Under the pieces are notes generated by a model. That model was given only the letters and a program-made list of their open reading frames with translations, did no database searches and was not told the origin of the DNA. A program made the translations under genes and the position numbers. Shown here one piece after another: positions 13,215-20,667 of a stretch of 24,039 nt of DNA (the first letter of the stretch is position 1; each line of letters starts with the position of its first letter). The DNA is from a virus, in IMG/VR virus record IMGVR_UViG_3300042293_000027, positions 1 through 24,039 of that record; one strand, given 5' to 3'.

Positions 13215-16200
13215 TGGCTGACGTAAGAATCTCCGCACTACCCCAACAACAGACCCCATTGACTGGTTTGGAATTAGTTCCAATCGTTCAAAACGGTTTG
13301 ACTGTACAGACTACATTAGCCCTGATCGGTGCGTTGAGCGCAGGCGGCGTGACAACCTTTTCAGGTGGCGCGACAGGCTTGCTGCCCTCATCCCCCACGG
13401 TTGGTGCGATCACGCTTGCGGGTATGCTGAACGCCACATTCGGCGGCACGGGTATAGCTGCATACGTTGCGGGTGACCTTTTACGCGCCAATAGCACCAC
13501 GACCTTACAGAGACTAGCGATAGGTACAAACGGTCAGGTGCTGACGGTTGTCGCGGGTGCGCCTGCGTGGGCGGCGGCTAGTACAGGATCGGTCACAAGC
13601 GTGAGCGGTACGGGAACGGTCAACGGATTGACCTTGACGGGTACAGTCACCTCTTCGGGCAACTTGACGCTTGGTGGGGTGCTTGACCTGTCATCACCCC
13701 CTGCAATCGGTGGAACAGCGGCGGCGGCGGGTACGTTCACAACTTTGCGCGTTGACTCAACAATCTCGCTTGCGGGTTCAACTGGAACGGCGGGTTATGT
13801 TCTGACCTCACAAGGTGCAAGCGCCCCCACTTGGACAGCGGTTAGCAGCGGATCGGGGAACGTGGTCGGGCCTGCCAGTGCGACCGCCAACGGCATCGCC
13901 CTGTTTGACGGCACGACAGGCTTGTTGCTCAAGAACAGCGCAAGCACTGACGCATTGATTCGCGGCATGACATTGGGTCTTGGTAGCGGCACAGGGAATT
14001 TCGCTAGTACCGCGCTTGGTGTGAACGCCCTTTTAAGCAACACCACGGGCAGCTACAACGTAGCCTTTGGTTACGATGCGCTTTCATCTAACACCACTGG
14101 TGAGTACCATGCGGCGTTTGGGTATCAAGCACTTGATTCGCAAACAACGGGTACTGAAAATACGGCTGTTGGTTATTGGGCTTTGCAAAGCACCAACACA
14201 GGCAGCTACAACACCGCGATGGGTGGGTTTGCGGGTAGCGATCTAACAACAGGATCGAACAACCTCTTCCTTGGCGTTGACTCAGGTAACAACCTCACTA
14301 CTGGATCAAACAACGTTTATATCGGTAAAGCTACTGCGTTTAGTCCGTCAGAGAGCAACAACATAGTTTTTGGAGATGGATCAGGAGAGCGATGGAGAAT
14401 TACTGATACGGGTGCGTGGTACATCAACGCAAATACTGGTACTAGTGGGCAGGTGTTTACGTCTAATGGGTCAGCAACAAACCCTACTTGGACTTCCCTT
14501 GGCACGATGTCCACGCAAAATTCTACGGGCGTGTTCATCACAGGCGGCTCAATAAGCGACACAGACATCACAGTCAAAGACGATGTATTTACGCTGCAAG
14601 ACAATCTCGACCCGACTAAGCAAGCGCAGTTTCAGTTGAGTGGGTTACTAACTGGCACAACTTACGTTTACACGCTACCCACAAGCGGTAGTGGGGCTTC
14701 TACGCTTGTAGACCTTAATTCAAGTCAAACTATTAGCGCAACCAAAACTCTTTCTTCTGCAACGCAAAACTTAGGGTCATCAGCAAATACGGGAACACAA
14801 CAGTTTGCATATGGCTCAACAGCAAGCGGCAACACCAAAACCGTCAACGTAGGCACAGGCGGTCTAAGCGGCTCAACTACAAACATTGCTATTGGTTCAA
14901 GCGTATCAGGTGCAACAAGCACCACAACGATGAACGGCGTGACCAACTTCTTGGATACAGGGTTTACGCTTCAAGATAATGCCGATACGACCAAGCAAGC
15001 GCAGTTTCAGTTAGGCAGTATTACAACCGCAACAACCCGCGCCTACACGTTACCTAACCTTGACACAGTCTTAGCAGGTCTTGCTGTTAGCCAAACATTT
15101 AGCAACACCAACGTTTTTTCAAACGGCACAAACACATTTGGATCTGCTACTGGTACGGGAACAAATGGTTTCAGTTCAGGTGCAACCACCACAGGCAACA
15201 CCAAAACCGTCAACGTAGGCACAGGCGGTTTAAGCGGATCGACCACAAACATCACAGTCGGGTCAGCAAATGGCTCAACGACAACGCTGCTTGGCACGAC
15301 AGTCATCGGCGGTGCGGCGGGTAGTCAGTCGCTGCAAGTTAATAGCGTGGCGAGTGCGGTTAACTATGCTCAAATTGTTGGTGCGGTTACCAACTCTAAT
15401 CCTCTTATTTCGGCTCTTGGCACAGACACCGATATTGGCTTAAATTTTGACGTAAAAGGGGTCGGCACTCATAAATTTAGAGGTGTAAACGGATCTGCCA
15501 CACAGTTTTCAATTGACACAACCACAAACGCTGTAAATTTTCTTACTGTTACAGGTGGTGTTGCAGGTGGATACCCGCCAATTTTTAGAAATACGGGTTC
15601 TGATGCAAACATTGGCATGGTGTTTGTGACAAAAGGCACGGGCAATATTTTACTGACTACAAACTACGCTACTCAAGCCCAAGTAAGCGCCACAGCCTCC
15701 GCAGTCAACTACTTGCAACTTACAGGCGCAGCTACAGGCGCAGCCCCAACTATTTCGGCGCAGGGTTCGGATGCAAATATTGGTCTTACTTACACCTCTA
15801 AAGGTACGGGTGTGCAACAATTTTTTGTTGGCGCTTACCCTGTTTTGCGACTTGAAGGCGGTTTGGTTTCACAACAAAATACGCTTCAATTATATGCTGC
15901 GTCTAATAGTTTAAATTTAAACGCTATTGGTGCTGACACCACTATCAACTTTAACATTGTTGCAAAAGGATCGGCGTTTTACAATTTTCAATCAGGCAAC
16001 GGCATACAGTTTTTAATAAATAGCACAGCATCCGCAGTCAATTACGCTCAAGTCACAGGCGCAGCTACAGGCGCAGCACCGACTATTTCGGCGGCGGGTT
16101 CGGATGCGAATATTGGCTTAGTCTTAACAAGCAAAGGCACAGGCGTTGTTGCGTTGGGCGGGAATACGGTTGCTAATAGTGGGTTTGTTGTTTTGCCTAC

Positions 16201-16600
16201 AACATCAAGCGTTAATTATGTACAAGTAAATGGTGGAACAGCAGGTGGTGCGCCGCCAGTTTTAGCAGCAACGGGAACTGACGCCAACATTGGGTTAGGT
16301 ATTCGACCAAAAGGTTCTTTTAGCGTTACTTTTAATAATACTGTTGGCTCAACAATAGCCGAAATGGCTGTATCAACAACAGGTTTTGGGGTGAATTTTG
16401 TACGTCTTACAGGCGCAGCCACAGCAAACGCACCCGAACTATCAGCCCAAGGCTCAGACACAAACATCAACTTAAAGTTGACAACAAAAGGCACAGGCAC
16501 AGTGCAGTACGGAACATACACGGCAGGTGTTTTATCTCCCACTGGCTACATTACAATAACGGATGCGGGTGGAACATCTCGCAGACTTTTAGTTGGTTAA
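13214..16600 (+). CDS. Long repeat-built tail fibre protein
   Basis: A 1128-residue fibre. The N-terminus (ISALPQQQTPLTGLELVPIV, 6-25) is a phage-fibre attachment pattern I recognise. Residues about 268-370 are YadA-head-like repeats (NTTGSYNVAFGYDAL, TGTENTAVGYWAL, TGSYNTAMGG, TGSNNLFLG), which wind as a trimeric left-handed beta-roll. About 460-708 is a tandem pair of roughly 125-residue modules, each with TLQDN, TKQAQFQL, YTLP and GNTKTVNVGTGGLSGSTTN. From about residue 711 there are seven roughly 57-residue repeats with core SAVNYxQVTGAATGAAPTIS and GSDANIGL...KGTG. It ends YITITDAGGTSRRLLVG. There is no S74 chaperone at the C-terminus; one is encoded two genes further on. Start and stop of the zinc-ribbon gene overlap here, and no Shine-Dalgarno site is clear. 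Likely role: host-surface contact. Confidence 0.85.
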   Translation: MADVRISALPQQQTPLTGLELVPIVQNGLTVQTTLALIGALSAGGVTTFSGGATGLLPSSPTVGAITLAGMLNATFGGTGIAAYVAGDLLRANSTTTLQRLAIGTNGQVLTVVAGAPAWAAASTGSVTSVSGTGTVNGLTLTGTVTSSGNLTLGGVLDLSSPPAIGGTAAAAGTFTTLRVDSTISLAGSTGTAGYVLTSQGASAPTWTAVSSGSGNVVGPASATANGIALFDGTTGLLLKNSASTDALIRGMTLGLGSGTGNFASTALGVNALLSNTTGSYNVAFGYDALSSNTTGEYHAAFGYQALDSQTTGTENTAVGYWALQSTNTGSYNTAMGGFAGSDLTTGSNNLFLGVDSGNNLTTGSNNVYIGKATAFSPSESNNIVFGDGSGERWRITDTGAWYINANTGTSGQVFTSNGSATNPTWTSLGTMSTQNSTGVFITGGSISDTDITVKDDVFTLQDNLDPTKQAQFQLSGLLTGTTYVYTLPTSGSGASTLVDLNSSQTISATKTLSSATQNLGSSANTGTQQFAYGSTASGNTKTVNVGTGGLSGSTTNIAIGSSVSGATSTTTMNGVTNFLDTGFTLQDNADTTKQAQFQLGSITTATTRAYTLPNLDTVLAGLAVSQTFSNTNVFSNGTNTFGSATGTGTNGFSSGATTTGNTKTVNVGTGGLSGSTTNITVGSANGSTTTLLGTTVIGGAAGSQSLQVNSVASAVNYAQIVGAVTNSNPLISALGTDTDIGLNFDVKGVGTHKFRGVNGSATQFSIDTTTNAVNFLTVTGGVAGGYPPIFRNTGSDANIGMVFVTKGTGNILLTTNYATQAQVSATASAVNYLQLTGAATGAAPTISAQGSDANIGLTYTSKGTGVQQFFVGAYPVLRLEGGLVSQQNTLQLYAASNSLNLNAIGADTTINFNIVAKGSAFYNFQSGNGIQFLINSTASAVNYAQVTGAATGAAPTISAAGSDANIGLVLTSKGTGVVALGGNTVANSGFVVLPTTSSVNYVQVNGGTAGGAPPVLAATGTDANIGLGIRPKGSFSVTFNNTVGSTIAEMAVSTTGFGVNFVRLTGAATANAPELSAQGSDTNINLKLTTKGTGTVQYGTYTAGVLSPTGYITITDAGGTSRRLLVG
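14591..15340 (+). repeat. Tandem duplication of a ~125-residue fibre module
   Basis: Module one starts at 14591 and module two at 14966, both with TLQDN followed by TKQAQFQL. A 36-bp exact direct repeat beginning ggcaacaccaaaaccgtc lies at 14828-14863 and 15194-15229, one in each module. Identity at DNA level implies recent duplication or gene conversion. Confidence 0.8.
15344..16522 (+). repeat. Seven ~57-residue repeats in fibre C-terminus
   Basis: Seven in-frame repeats run from SVASAVNYAQI to the GTGTVQYG near the end. The fourth (GLVSQQNTLQL) is strongly diverged. Copies three and five are nearly identical in DNA around 15722 and 16056 (acaggcgcagctacaggcgc in both), indicating recent duplication or conversion between non-adjacent copies. 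Confidence 0.8.
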
Positions 16601-16616
16601 CTTCAGGAGAATTGAT

Positions 16617-16793
16617 TTGAACGATTTACCCTTAAAACTTTCAGCAGAAGAAATCAATTACGTTTTGCAATTGCTTGGTGAGCAGCCAAACAAAAGCAAC
16701 ACTTACCCGCTGTTGATGAAGATCAAGCAACAAGCCGAAGCCGCTGCAATCACGCAAGCCCCCGTAACCCCACTACCAAAGGTCGAATTATGA
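16617..16793 (+). CDS. Short hypothetical protein, TTG start
   Basis: AGGAG at 16605-16609 sits 7 nt before a TTG at 16617, giving 58 residues. A TTG at 16593 is possible but lies inside the fibre gene's end and lacks a ribosome-binding site. The protein has a helical core, LSAEEINYVLQLLGEQPNKS, then TYPLLMKIKQQAEAAA and a Pro/Thr-rich tail. No domain is recognised. I recall similar LSxEEINYVLQLLGEQP proteins near tail fibre genes in other phages. Its stop overlaps the next start (ATGA). It may be a fibre assembly accessory, but nothing in the sequence proves this. Confidence 0.65.
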   Translation: MNDLPLKLSAEEINYVLQLLGEQPNKSNTYPLLMKIKQQAEAAAITQAPVTPLPKVEL

Positions 16794-17140
16794 AATGGTC
16801 AATTAACAGTCTGATGGTCACCAACGATGTCAAACCTGACATGGTCACGATGTCAAACTTCACGATCAGCGACACCCAAGACGGTCTGACTGGTCAGGTC
16901 AGCTACTCGCTCAACTTGCTGCCTGCCGATCCACAGAATTACACGCCGTACAACCAAGTCACTCAAGATCAAGCGATCCAGTGGACACAAGACGCTGCGG
17001 GTGCTGCACGCATTGCATCTTGGGAGAAGGAAGTGCAGGCGCAGATCGATGCGCAAAAAATTCCTACACCCCAACCTGCGCCCTTACCTTGGGCAGAGCC
17101 AACAGAACCCTCGCCTTTGGCAGAGCCAACAGAAGGATAA
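16790..17140 (+). CDS. Small tail-region protein, function unknown
   Basis: This 116-residue protein contains a predicted beta-rich front half (VTMSNFTISDTQDGLTGQVS, 19-38), then YTPYNQVTQDQAIQWTQDAA (51-70) and a helix ending in VQAQIDAQKIP. The combination 'four strands, then a TPYxxxTxxxxIxW helix, then xQxQIDxQ' is one I recall in many small phage proteins beside fibres, with no known function. The last 20 residues are a Pro-rich imperfect tandem (WAEPTEP / LAEPTEG), encoded by a short DNA repeat at about 17093-17134. It overlaps the upstream gene by ATGA and is separated from the S74 gene by 3 nt. It may be a fibre-tip adaptor or assembly protein, by location only. Confidence 0.65.
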   Translation: MKWSINSLMVTNDVKPDMVTMSNFTISDTQDGLTGQVSYSLNLLPADPQNYTPYNQVTQDQAIQWTQDAAGAARIASWEKEVQAQIDAQKIPTPQPAPLPWAEPTEPSPLAEPTEG

Positions 17141-17143
17141 ATC

Positions 17144-17818
17144 ATGGCTGCAGTCGGATTCAACACGCTCAGTCTGTACTACACCGCTACAGCGGCGCAA
17201 GTACCAAGCAATGTCAACTTGGCGTTTGGCGAACTAGCGATCAACATCACAGACGGAAAGTTGTTTTACAAGGACAACTCAAGCGTGGTGCAAGTCCTCG
17301 CGCAGAAAGGCGTTGTGACGAGTATTGTCGGTACGGCGAACCAAGTGGTTGCCACGCAGTCGGGGACAGGCCCGTTCACCTACACGCTGTCCACGCCACA
17401 AAGCATCGGCACAACCTCTGACGTTCGGTTCAATTCGATTGGGCTTGGCACGGCAGCGTCAGGCGTTGCGGGTGAGGTTCGCGCCACGGGTAACGTCACG
17501 GCGTATTACTCTTCGGACATCAAGTTCAAAGAGAACGTGCAGCCAATTTACGATGCCTTAAATACGGTAGCGCGGATCGGCGGCAAGACGTTTGACTGGA
17601 AAGAGGACTACATTCAGTCGCACGGCGGCATGGATGGATACTTTATCCGCAAGGCTGACTTCGGATTCATCGCGCAAGACGTTCAAGCGGCTTTTCCTCT
17701 TGCCGTGCGCACGCGACCTGATGGTTCGTTGGCGGTTGATTACGCAAAGATGATCGCGTTGGCGTTTAGCGCGATTGCCGAACTCAAGTCACAAGTTGAA
17801 GCGTTGAAAAATGCCTAA
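17144..17818 (+). CDS. Short tail fibre/spike with Peptidase_S74-type chaperone
   Basis: A 224-residue protein with a fibre-like N-terminus (FNTLSLYYTATAAQVPSNVN, then LAFGELAINITDGKLFYKD at 27-44), a short beta stalk and, from residue 123, an intramolecular chaperone of the S74 type. Visible landmarks are SSDIKFKEN (123-131), FGFIAQDVQAAFP (173-185), DGSLAVDYAKMIALAFSAIA (193-212) and a C-terminal coiled coil. By analogy with endosialidase-type chaperones, Ser124 and Lys129 (spacing of five) would form the self-cleavage dyad, cutting before Ser124. The mature fibre part would then be only about 123 residues. The chaperone trimerises and folds the beta stalk. AAGGA at 17133-17137 supports the start. 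It may form the distal tip added to the long fibre, or a separate short fibre. Confidence 0.85.
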   Translation: MAAVGFNTLSLYYTATAAQVPSNVNLAFGELAINITDGKLFYKDNSSVVQVLAQKGVVTSIVGTANQVVATQSGTGPFTYTLSTPQSIGTTSDVRFNSIGLGTAASGVAGEVRATGNVTAYYSSDIKFKENVQPIYDALNTVARIGGKTFDWKEDYIQSHGGMDGYFIRKADFGFIAQDVQAAFPLAVRTRPDGSLAVDYAKMIALAFSAIAELKSQVEALKNA

Positions 17819-19280
17819 TCCATCATCAGGCGCGATCTCTTTAAGCGACATCAATTCGGCGTTCGGTTACGACCCAACCGTACAGATTGACATGGGGCTG
17901 TACCCTGTCACGCTTGGTGCGGGTGCGTCAGCGGGTGGGCAGGCGCAGATGTCAGGGTTCTACTACACCCAAGTCGGTGCAGTACCCGCTACGACCGCCA
18001 ACGTGGGGTCAGGATCGTCAGGAACAGCGCAGCAAGGCATATCCATTGCCTTGTCAAATGACGGGCTTACGTTGGCTGTGGGTGGCAATACGGACAACAC
18101 CAACATCGGCGCGGTGTGGGTGTTCACCCGATCAACGGCGACAAGCACGACTTGGACTCAGCAGGGTTCAAAATTGGTTGGAACTGGCGGGGTCGGAACG
18201 CCCAAGCAAGGTACTTCTGTGGCTCTGTCTGCTGACGGAAATTACTTGGTGGTGGGTGGTTCTAACGATAATGGCGGGATCGGTGCGGTGTGGGTTTGGA
18301 CTCGCAGCGGATCGACATGGACTCAGCAGACAAAAATAGTTCCCACTGGATACACAGGCACGCCTGCGTTTGGATCGGCTGTAGCAATTCTACCCGACTG
18401 TGATTTGTTGGCTGTGGGTGCGCCAAACAATAATGGCGGTCAGGGTGGCGTTTGGACTTTTAGCAGATCGATAACCACTTGGACACAGTTGGCGGCGATT
18501 GGCCCCGGCAACGGCGACATCAACGGCAACGCAGGAACTAGCGTATCGCTTATCAAATGGAAAACCCAAAGCCTAAACGGTTCGCAATGGTTGGTCGCGT
18601 TTGGTGCGCCAAATTTCGGTACATTACTAGGCGGCAAATATGCAGGTGCTGCTTACATTTACAGATCAAACCCATCAAACCCAACGAGTTGGACTTTTGA
18701 TTCAGCGGCAACAAACGGTGGCGTATTTGGTCGATTGCAAGGAACTGGCGCAACAGGAACAAAAGGTGCGGCGCAAGGTACATCGGTGGCATTTTCAGCA
18801 AACGGCAACACCTTGGCAGTAGGTGCGCCGTTTGATGCCACTTCAGCAGGCATCGGAAATGGTTCTGTTTGGGTGTTTAGCAGGACTTATGACGGGTTGA
18901 TATTTCCGTTTACAGGCGTTTGGTCGCAACAAGCGTTAATTACCCCAAACAACATCCCAAGCGGGATGAACTTTAACGCCAATTGGGGTGCGGCTGTAGC
19001 TTTATCTGCAGACGGCAATGTGTTGGCAACAAGCGGATACGCAGCGGGTGGCGGCAACTATTCAGACGCTATCGGCGTGATGAACGTATTCACTAGGTCA
19101 GGCAGCACATGGAACTTTAACCCAAGCATCACAAGCGGCTTATTGATCAACGGCGGTACAGGAACTGGTACGTCATCATGGAAGGGTTACAGCCTAAGTC
19201 TAACGGGGAACGGCAACTCCCTTGCGTTTGGCGCACCCGCAGACAATTCAAACAACGGCGGTTTTTGGGTGGCGCAATGA
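17811..19280 (+). CDS. FG-GAP-like beta-propeller tail protein
   Basis: The 489-residue protein starts inside the S74 gene's end (8-nt overlap). Residues 1-20 (PSSGAISLSDINSAFG) are an N-terminal motif shared by many phage receptor-binding proteins. From about residue 72 to the end I count seven blade-like repeats, with starts near 72, 130, 184, 237, 317, 385 and 454. Each has GxSVALSADGNxLAVG followed by GAVWVFTRSGSTWTQQ or a variant. This is the arrangement of integrin-alpha/FG-GAP-type seven-bladed propellers. The acidic, Asn/Asp-rich turns (NTDNTN, SNDNGG, PADNSNN) could bind calcium. Blades four and five are longer. It is probably displayed on the tail for binding a surface carbohydrate or protein. 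No enzymatic residues are apparent. Confidence 0.8.
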   Translation: MPNPSSGAISLSDINSAFGYDPTVQIDMGLYPVTLGAGASAGGQAQMSGFYYTQVGAVPATTANVGSGSSGTAQQGISIALSNDGLTLAVGGNTDNTNIGAVWVFTRSTATSTTWTQQGSKLVGTGGVGTPKQGTSVALSADGNYLVVGGSNDNGGIGAVWVWTRSGSTWTQQTKIVPTGYTGTPAFGSAVAILPDCDLLAVGAPNNNGGQGGVWTFSRSITTWTQLAAIGPGNGDINGNAGTSVSLIKWKTQSLNGSQWLVAFGAPNFGTLLGGKYAGAAYIYRSNPSNPTSWTFDSAATNGGVFGRLQGTGATGTKGAAQGTSVAFSANGNTLAVGAPFDATSAGIGNGSVWVFSRTYDGLIFPFTGVWSQQALITPNNIPSGMNFNANWGAAVALSADGNVLATSGYAAGGGNYSDAIGVMNVFTRSGSTWNFNPSITSGLLINGGTGTGTSSWKGYSLSLTGNGNSLAFGAPADNSNNGGFWVAQ

Positions 19281-19645
19281 GCTTCTTTTTGATGCCAGTA
19301 GACGAAAGCGGCTTGATCCCGCACTTTGACCCACGCACACAGACGCTGACCAAGGGGTCAAATGATGGTGTCTTGTGTTGGCGCATCAGCAACTTCAGAA
19401 TTGAAGATTTGCAGGGTAAAAACGGCAACGATGACACGGAGTGGTACGCCGACTTTTACAAGACAAAAGTAAACAATATTCTGTCATCGATCAGCGATCT
19501 AAAGGCGAATGAAGACGCTTATAATTCAATGAGTGCCGATGAAAAAGCTAAATTGTTTACTTACGAACAAGAGGTTGTCGGCATTCTCACGCAGGAAGGG
19601 TTTCCTGTTGGAGTGAAATTTCCTGAACCGTTTAAAGGACTGTAA
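19277..19645 (+). CDS. Small hypothetical protein after the propeller gene
   Basis: I start this gene at the ATG overlapping the propeller stop (ATGA), giving 122 residues. The frame is open further upstream, but that part lies inside the propeller gene and lacks a better start. It begins MSFFLMPVDESGLIPHFDPR, then VLCWRISNFRIEDLQG, followed by a charged helical middle and an ending GILTQEGFPVGVKFPEPFKG. It is acidic overall, with no membrane or enzymatic motif. The position right behind a receptor-binding protein, with translational coupling, suggests a chaperone or assembly factor for it. This is inference from the common layout of fibre plus fibre-assembly genes; I do not recognise the family. 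Confidence 0.6.
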   Translation: MSFFLMPVDESGLIPHFDPRTQTLTKGSNDGVLCWRISNFRIEDLQGKNGNDDTEWYADFYKTKVNNILSSISDLKANEDAYNSMSADEKAKLFTYEQEVVGILTQEGFPVGVKFPEPFKGL

Positions 19646-19801
19646 ATGAATATTTCTATTGAACTTTTGAACTCAATCTTGCAATACCTTGGCAGTCGCC
19701 CATACGTTGAGGTCGCTGACTTCATCACCAAAGTACGGGCTGAAGCGCAAGCCGATGCCGCAGCAAAATCTGTTTTACCCACAGAAACACAAGAGGGTTA
19801 A
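19646..19801 (+). CDS. Very short hypothetical protein, 51 residues
   Basis: This ORF begins directly after the preceding TAA, with AAAGGA at 19634-19639 upstream. The product MNISIELLNSILQYLGSRPY continues with VEVADFITKVRAEAQADAAA and a Thr/Glu-rich tail. It resembles one short amphipathic helix pair. Spacing (2 nt to the next gene), ribosome-binding site and codon use favour a real gene. I do not recognise it. It sits at the junction between the receptor-binding and lysis blocks. Confidence 0.55.
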   Translation: MNISIELLNSILQYLGSRPYVEVADFITKVRAEAQADAAAKSVLPTETQEG

Positions 19802-19803
19802 TC

Positions 19804-20037
19804 ATGGATTGGCAGAACCTATTTAACCTAGTATTGGGTGTAGCTTTACCAGTAGGTGGGTGGTTCTGCCGCCAGTTGTGGGATTCGGTCAAGGAATTAA
19901 AGACAGACATTACCGAACTACGACTTCATGTTGCTGAGAATTGCGTCAAGAAAGCTGAAATGGAATCGCAGTACAGCAAGATTGAAGCGATGCTTGAGAA
20001 GATATTCGACAAGCTAGATAAAAAGGTTGATAAATGA
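19804..20037 (+). CDS. Membrane-anchored coiled-coil protein of the lysis block
   Basis: The 77-residue protein has one probable membrane segment near the N-terminus (NLFNLVLGVALPVGGWFCRQ, residues 5-24) followed by a charged coiled coil to the C-terminus (VKELKTDITELRLHVAENCV, then KIEAMLEKIFDKLDKK). The DWQxLFNxxLGVAxxxGGW start is one I recall in small proteins beside holin and endolysin genes of many phages. Its place at the start of the lysis cassette suggests a holin accessory, antiholin or membrane tether. GAGGG about 7 nt upstream supports the start. The stop overlaps the next gene by ATGA. Function is unproven. Confidence 0.65.
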   Translation: MDWQNLFNLVLGVALPVGGWFCRQLWDSVKELKTDITELRLHVAENCVKKAEMESQYSKIEAMLEKIFDKLDKKVDK

Positions 20038-20261
20038 TCAAGCAACTGTTAACTGGCAAAGATAATGCGACTTACGACATTGCGCGTGTGGCGTGGTTTG
20101 TGAGTATTTTGGCGGTGCTTGGCGTGGCAGGCTATCAAGTGTTTGCTTACGGCGCGGTGAGCCTCAGAGAGCTTGCTGAGTCACTGGGCATTGTGTCAGG
20201 CGCGGGTGGCGCAAGCGTGTGGGCTAAAAAAGAGGCTGAACCAAATGCTTCCAATCACTAA
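20034..20261 (+). CDS. Putative holin
   Basis: A 75-residue protein with LLTGKDNATYDIARVAWFVS at the N-terminus, one clear membrane helix (about 19-41) and a second, weaker hydrophobic segment (LGIVSGAGGASVWAKK, about 51-66). A charged tail follows. The layout and the motif pattern 'DNATYDIxR ... GxxSGxxGAxxWAKK' match small membrane proteins annotated as holins in phages of proteobacteria. A holin would permeabilise the inner membrane and so time endolysin release. It overlaps the previous gene by ATGA and contains the start of the Rz gene in another frame (17-nt overlap). I cannot exclude that the gene at 19804 is the holin and this one its partner. Confidence 0.65.
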   Translation: MIKQLLTGKDNATYDIARVAWFVSILAVLGVAGYQVFAYGAVSLRELAESLGIVSGAGGASVWAKKEAEPNASNH

Positions 20262-20667
20262 TCCGTTGCTAATTAAAATTGGTTCAATTGTTGTTGTTTT
20301 TTTAGCTGCGATTGCATTTGCGTATTACAAAGGTTACTCAGGCGAACATGAAAAGTTTGTTGCGTATCAGGCAGAGGTCGCCGCTTTAGGTAAGGCGCAG
20401 GAAGTCATCAATCAAGCAAAGGTGCAAGAGCATGAAATTATCTCTAATTCAATTGCCAATCAATATGAAGCGCGTCTTAGCGCTGTTCATAATTATTACG
20501 CTGACAGGGTGCGCGATTCCGATGCCAACGGCGGTGGTTTGCCCACCCTTTCCGACCCCTCCCAATGCCCTAATTCAACCCCCGCCAACACAGAATTTGC
20601 TCGACAATGCGCTGAAACGACCTTGATGCTGACCGAATTACAAAATTGGGTACGGAGTATTAAATAA
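20245..20667 (+). CDS. Rz: Rz-like inner-membrane spanin
   Basis: I choose the ATG at 20245 (MLPITNPLLIKIGSIVVVFL) because the frame further upstream lies inside the holin gene and would spoil the N-terminal anchor. The 140-residue product has a type II signal anchor at about residues 8-27. A periplasmic coiled-coil part (HEKFVAYQAEVAALGKAQEV, then EHEIISNSIANQYEARL) and a C-terminal part with PSQCPN and ARQCAETTLMLTELQNWV follow. This is the layout of lambda-type Rz. It would bind the nested outer-membrane lipoprotein and fuse the two membranes at the end of lysis. The ribosome-binding site (AGAGG at 20231-20235) is moderate. The stop overlaps the endolysin start (TAATG). Confidence 0.85.
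   Translation: MLPITNPLLIKIGSIVVVFLAAIAFAYYKGYSGEHEKFVAYQAEVAALGKAQEVINQAKVQEHEIISNSIANQYEARLSAVHNYYADRVRDSDANGGGLPTLSDPSQCPNSTPANTEFARQCAETTLMLTELQNWVRSIK
20465..20626 (+). CDS. Rz1: Rz1-like outer-membrane lipoprotein spanin, nested in Rz
   Basis: In the +1 frame inside Rz, a 53-residue ORF starts MKRVLALFIIITLTGCAIPM. It has a short basic N-terminus, a hydrophobic core and the lipobox LTGC at 13-16, so Cys16 would be lipidated after signal peptidase II cleavage. The mature 38 residues are Pro-rich (VVCPPFPTPP, QPPPTQ), a hallmark of Rz1. An upstream in-frame ATG at 20432 would add 11 residues. I prefer 20465 because it gives the canonical signal length, though neither has a good Shine-Dalgarno site. 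Overlapping Rz/Rz1 genes of this kind are known from lambda and relatives and imply a host with an outer membrane. Confidence 0.85.
   Translation: MKRVLALFIIITLTGCAIPMPTAVVCPPFPTPPNALIQPPPTQNLLDNALKRP

Noticed and set aside
17893-19270. Possible glycosidase or depolymerase activity in the propeller protein
   Set aside because: No catalytic carboxylate motif or known enzyme domain is visible. Seven regular FG-GAP-like repeats account for the whole body.
19178-19276. Upstream extension of the gene at 19277
   Set aside because: The added stretch is read out of frame from the last propeller blade. The ATGA coupling at 19277 is the pattern used throughout the window.
20173-20244. Earlier start for Rz inside the holin gene
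   Set aside because: It would place a basic, Cys-containing leader before the membrane anchor. The ATG at 20245 gives a standard signal anchor.
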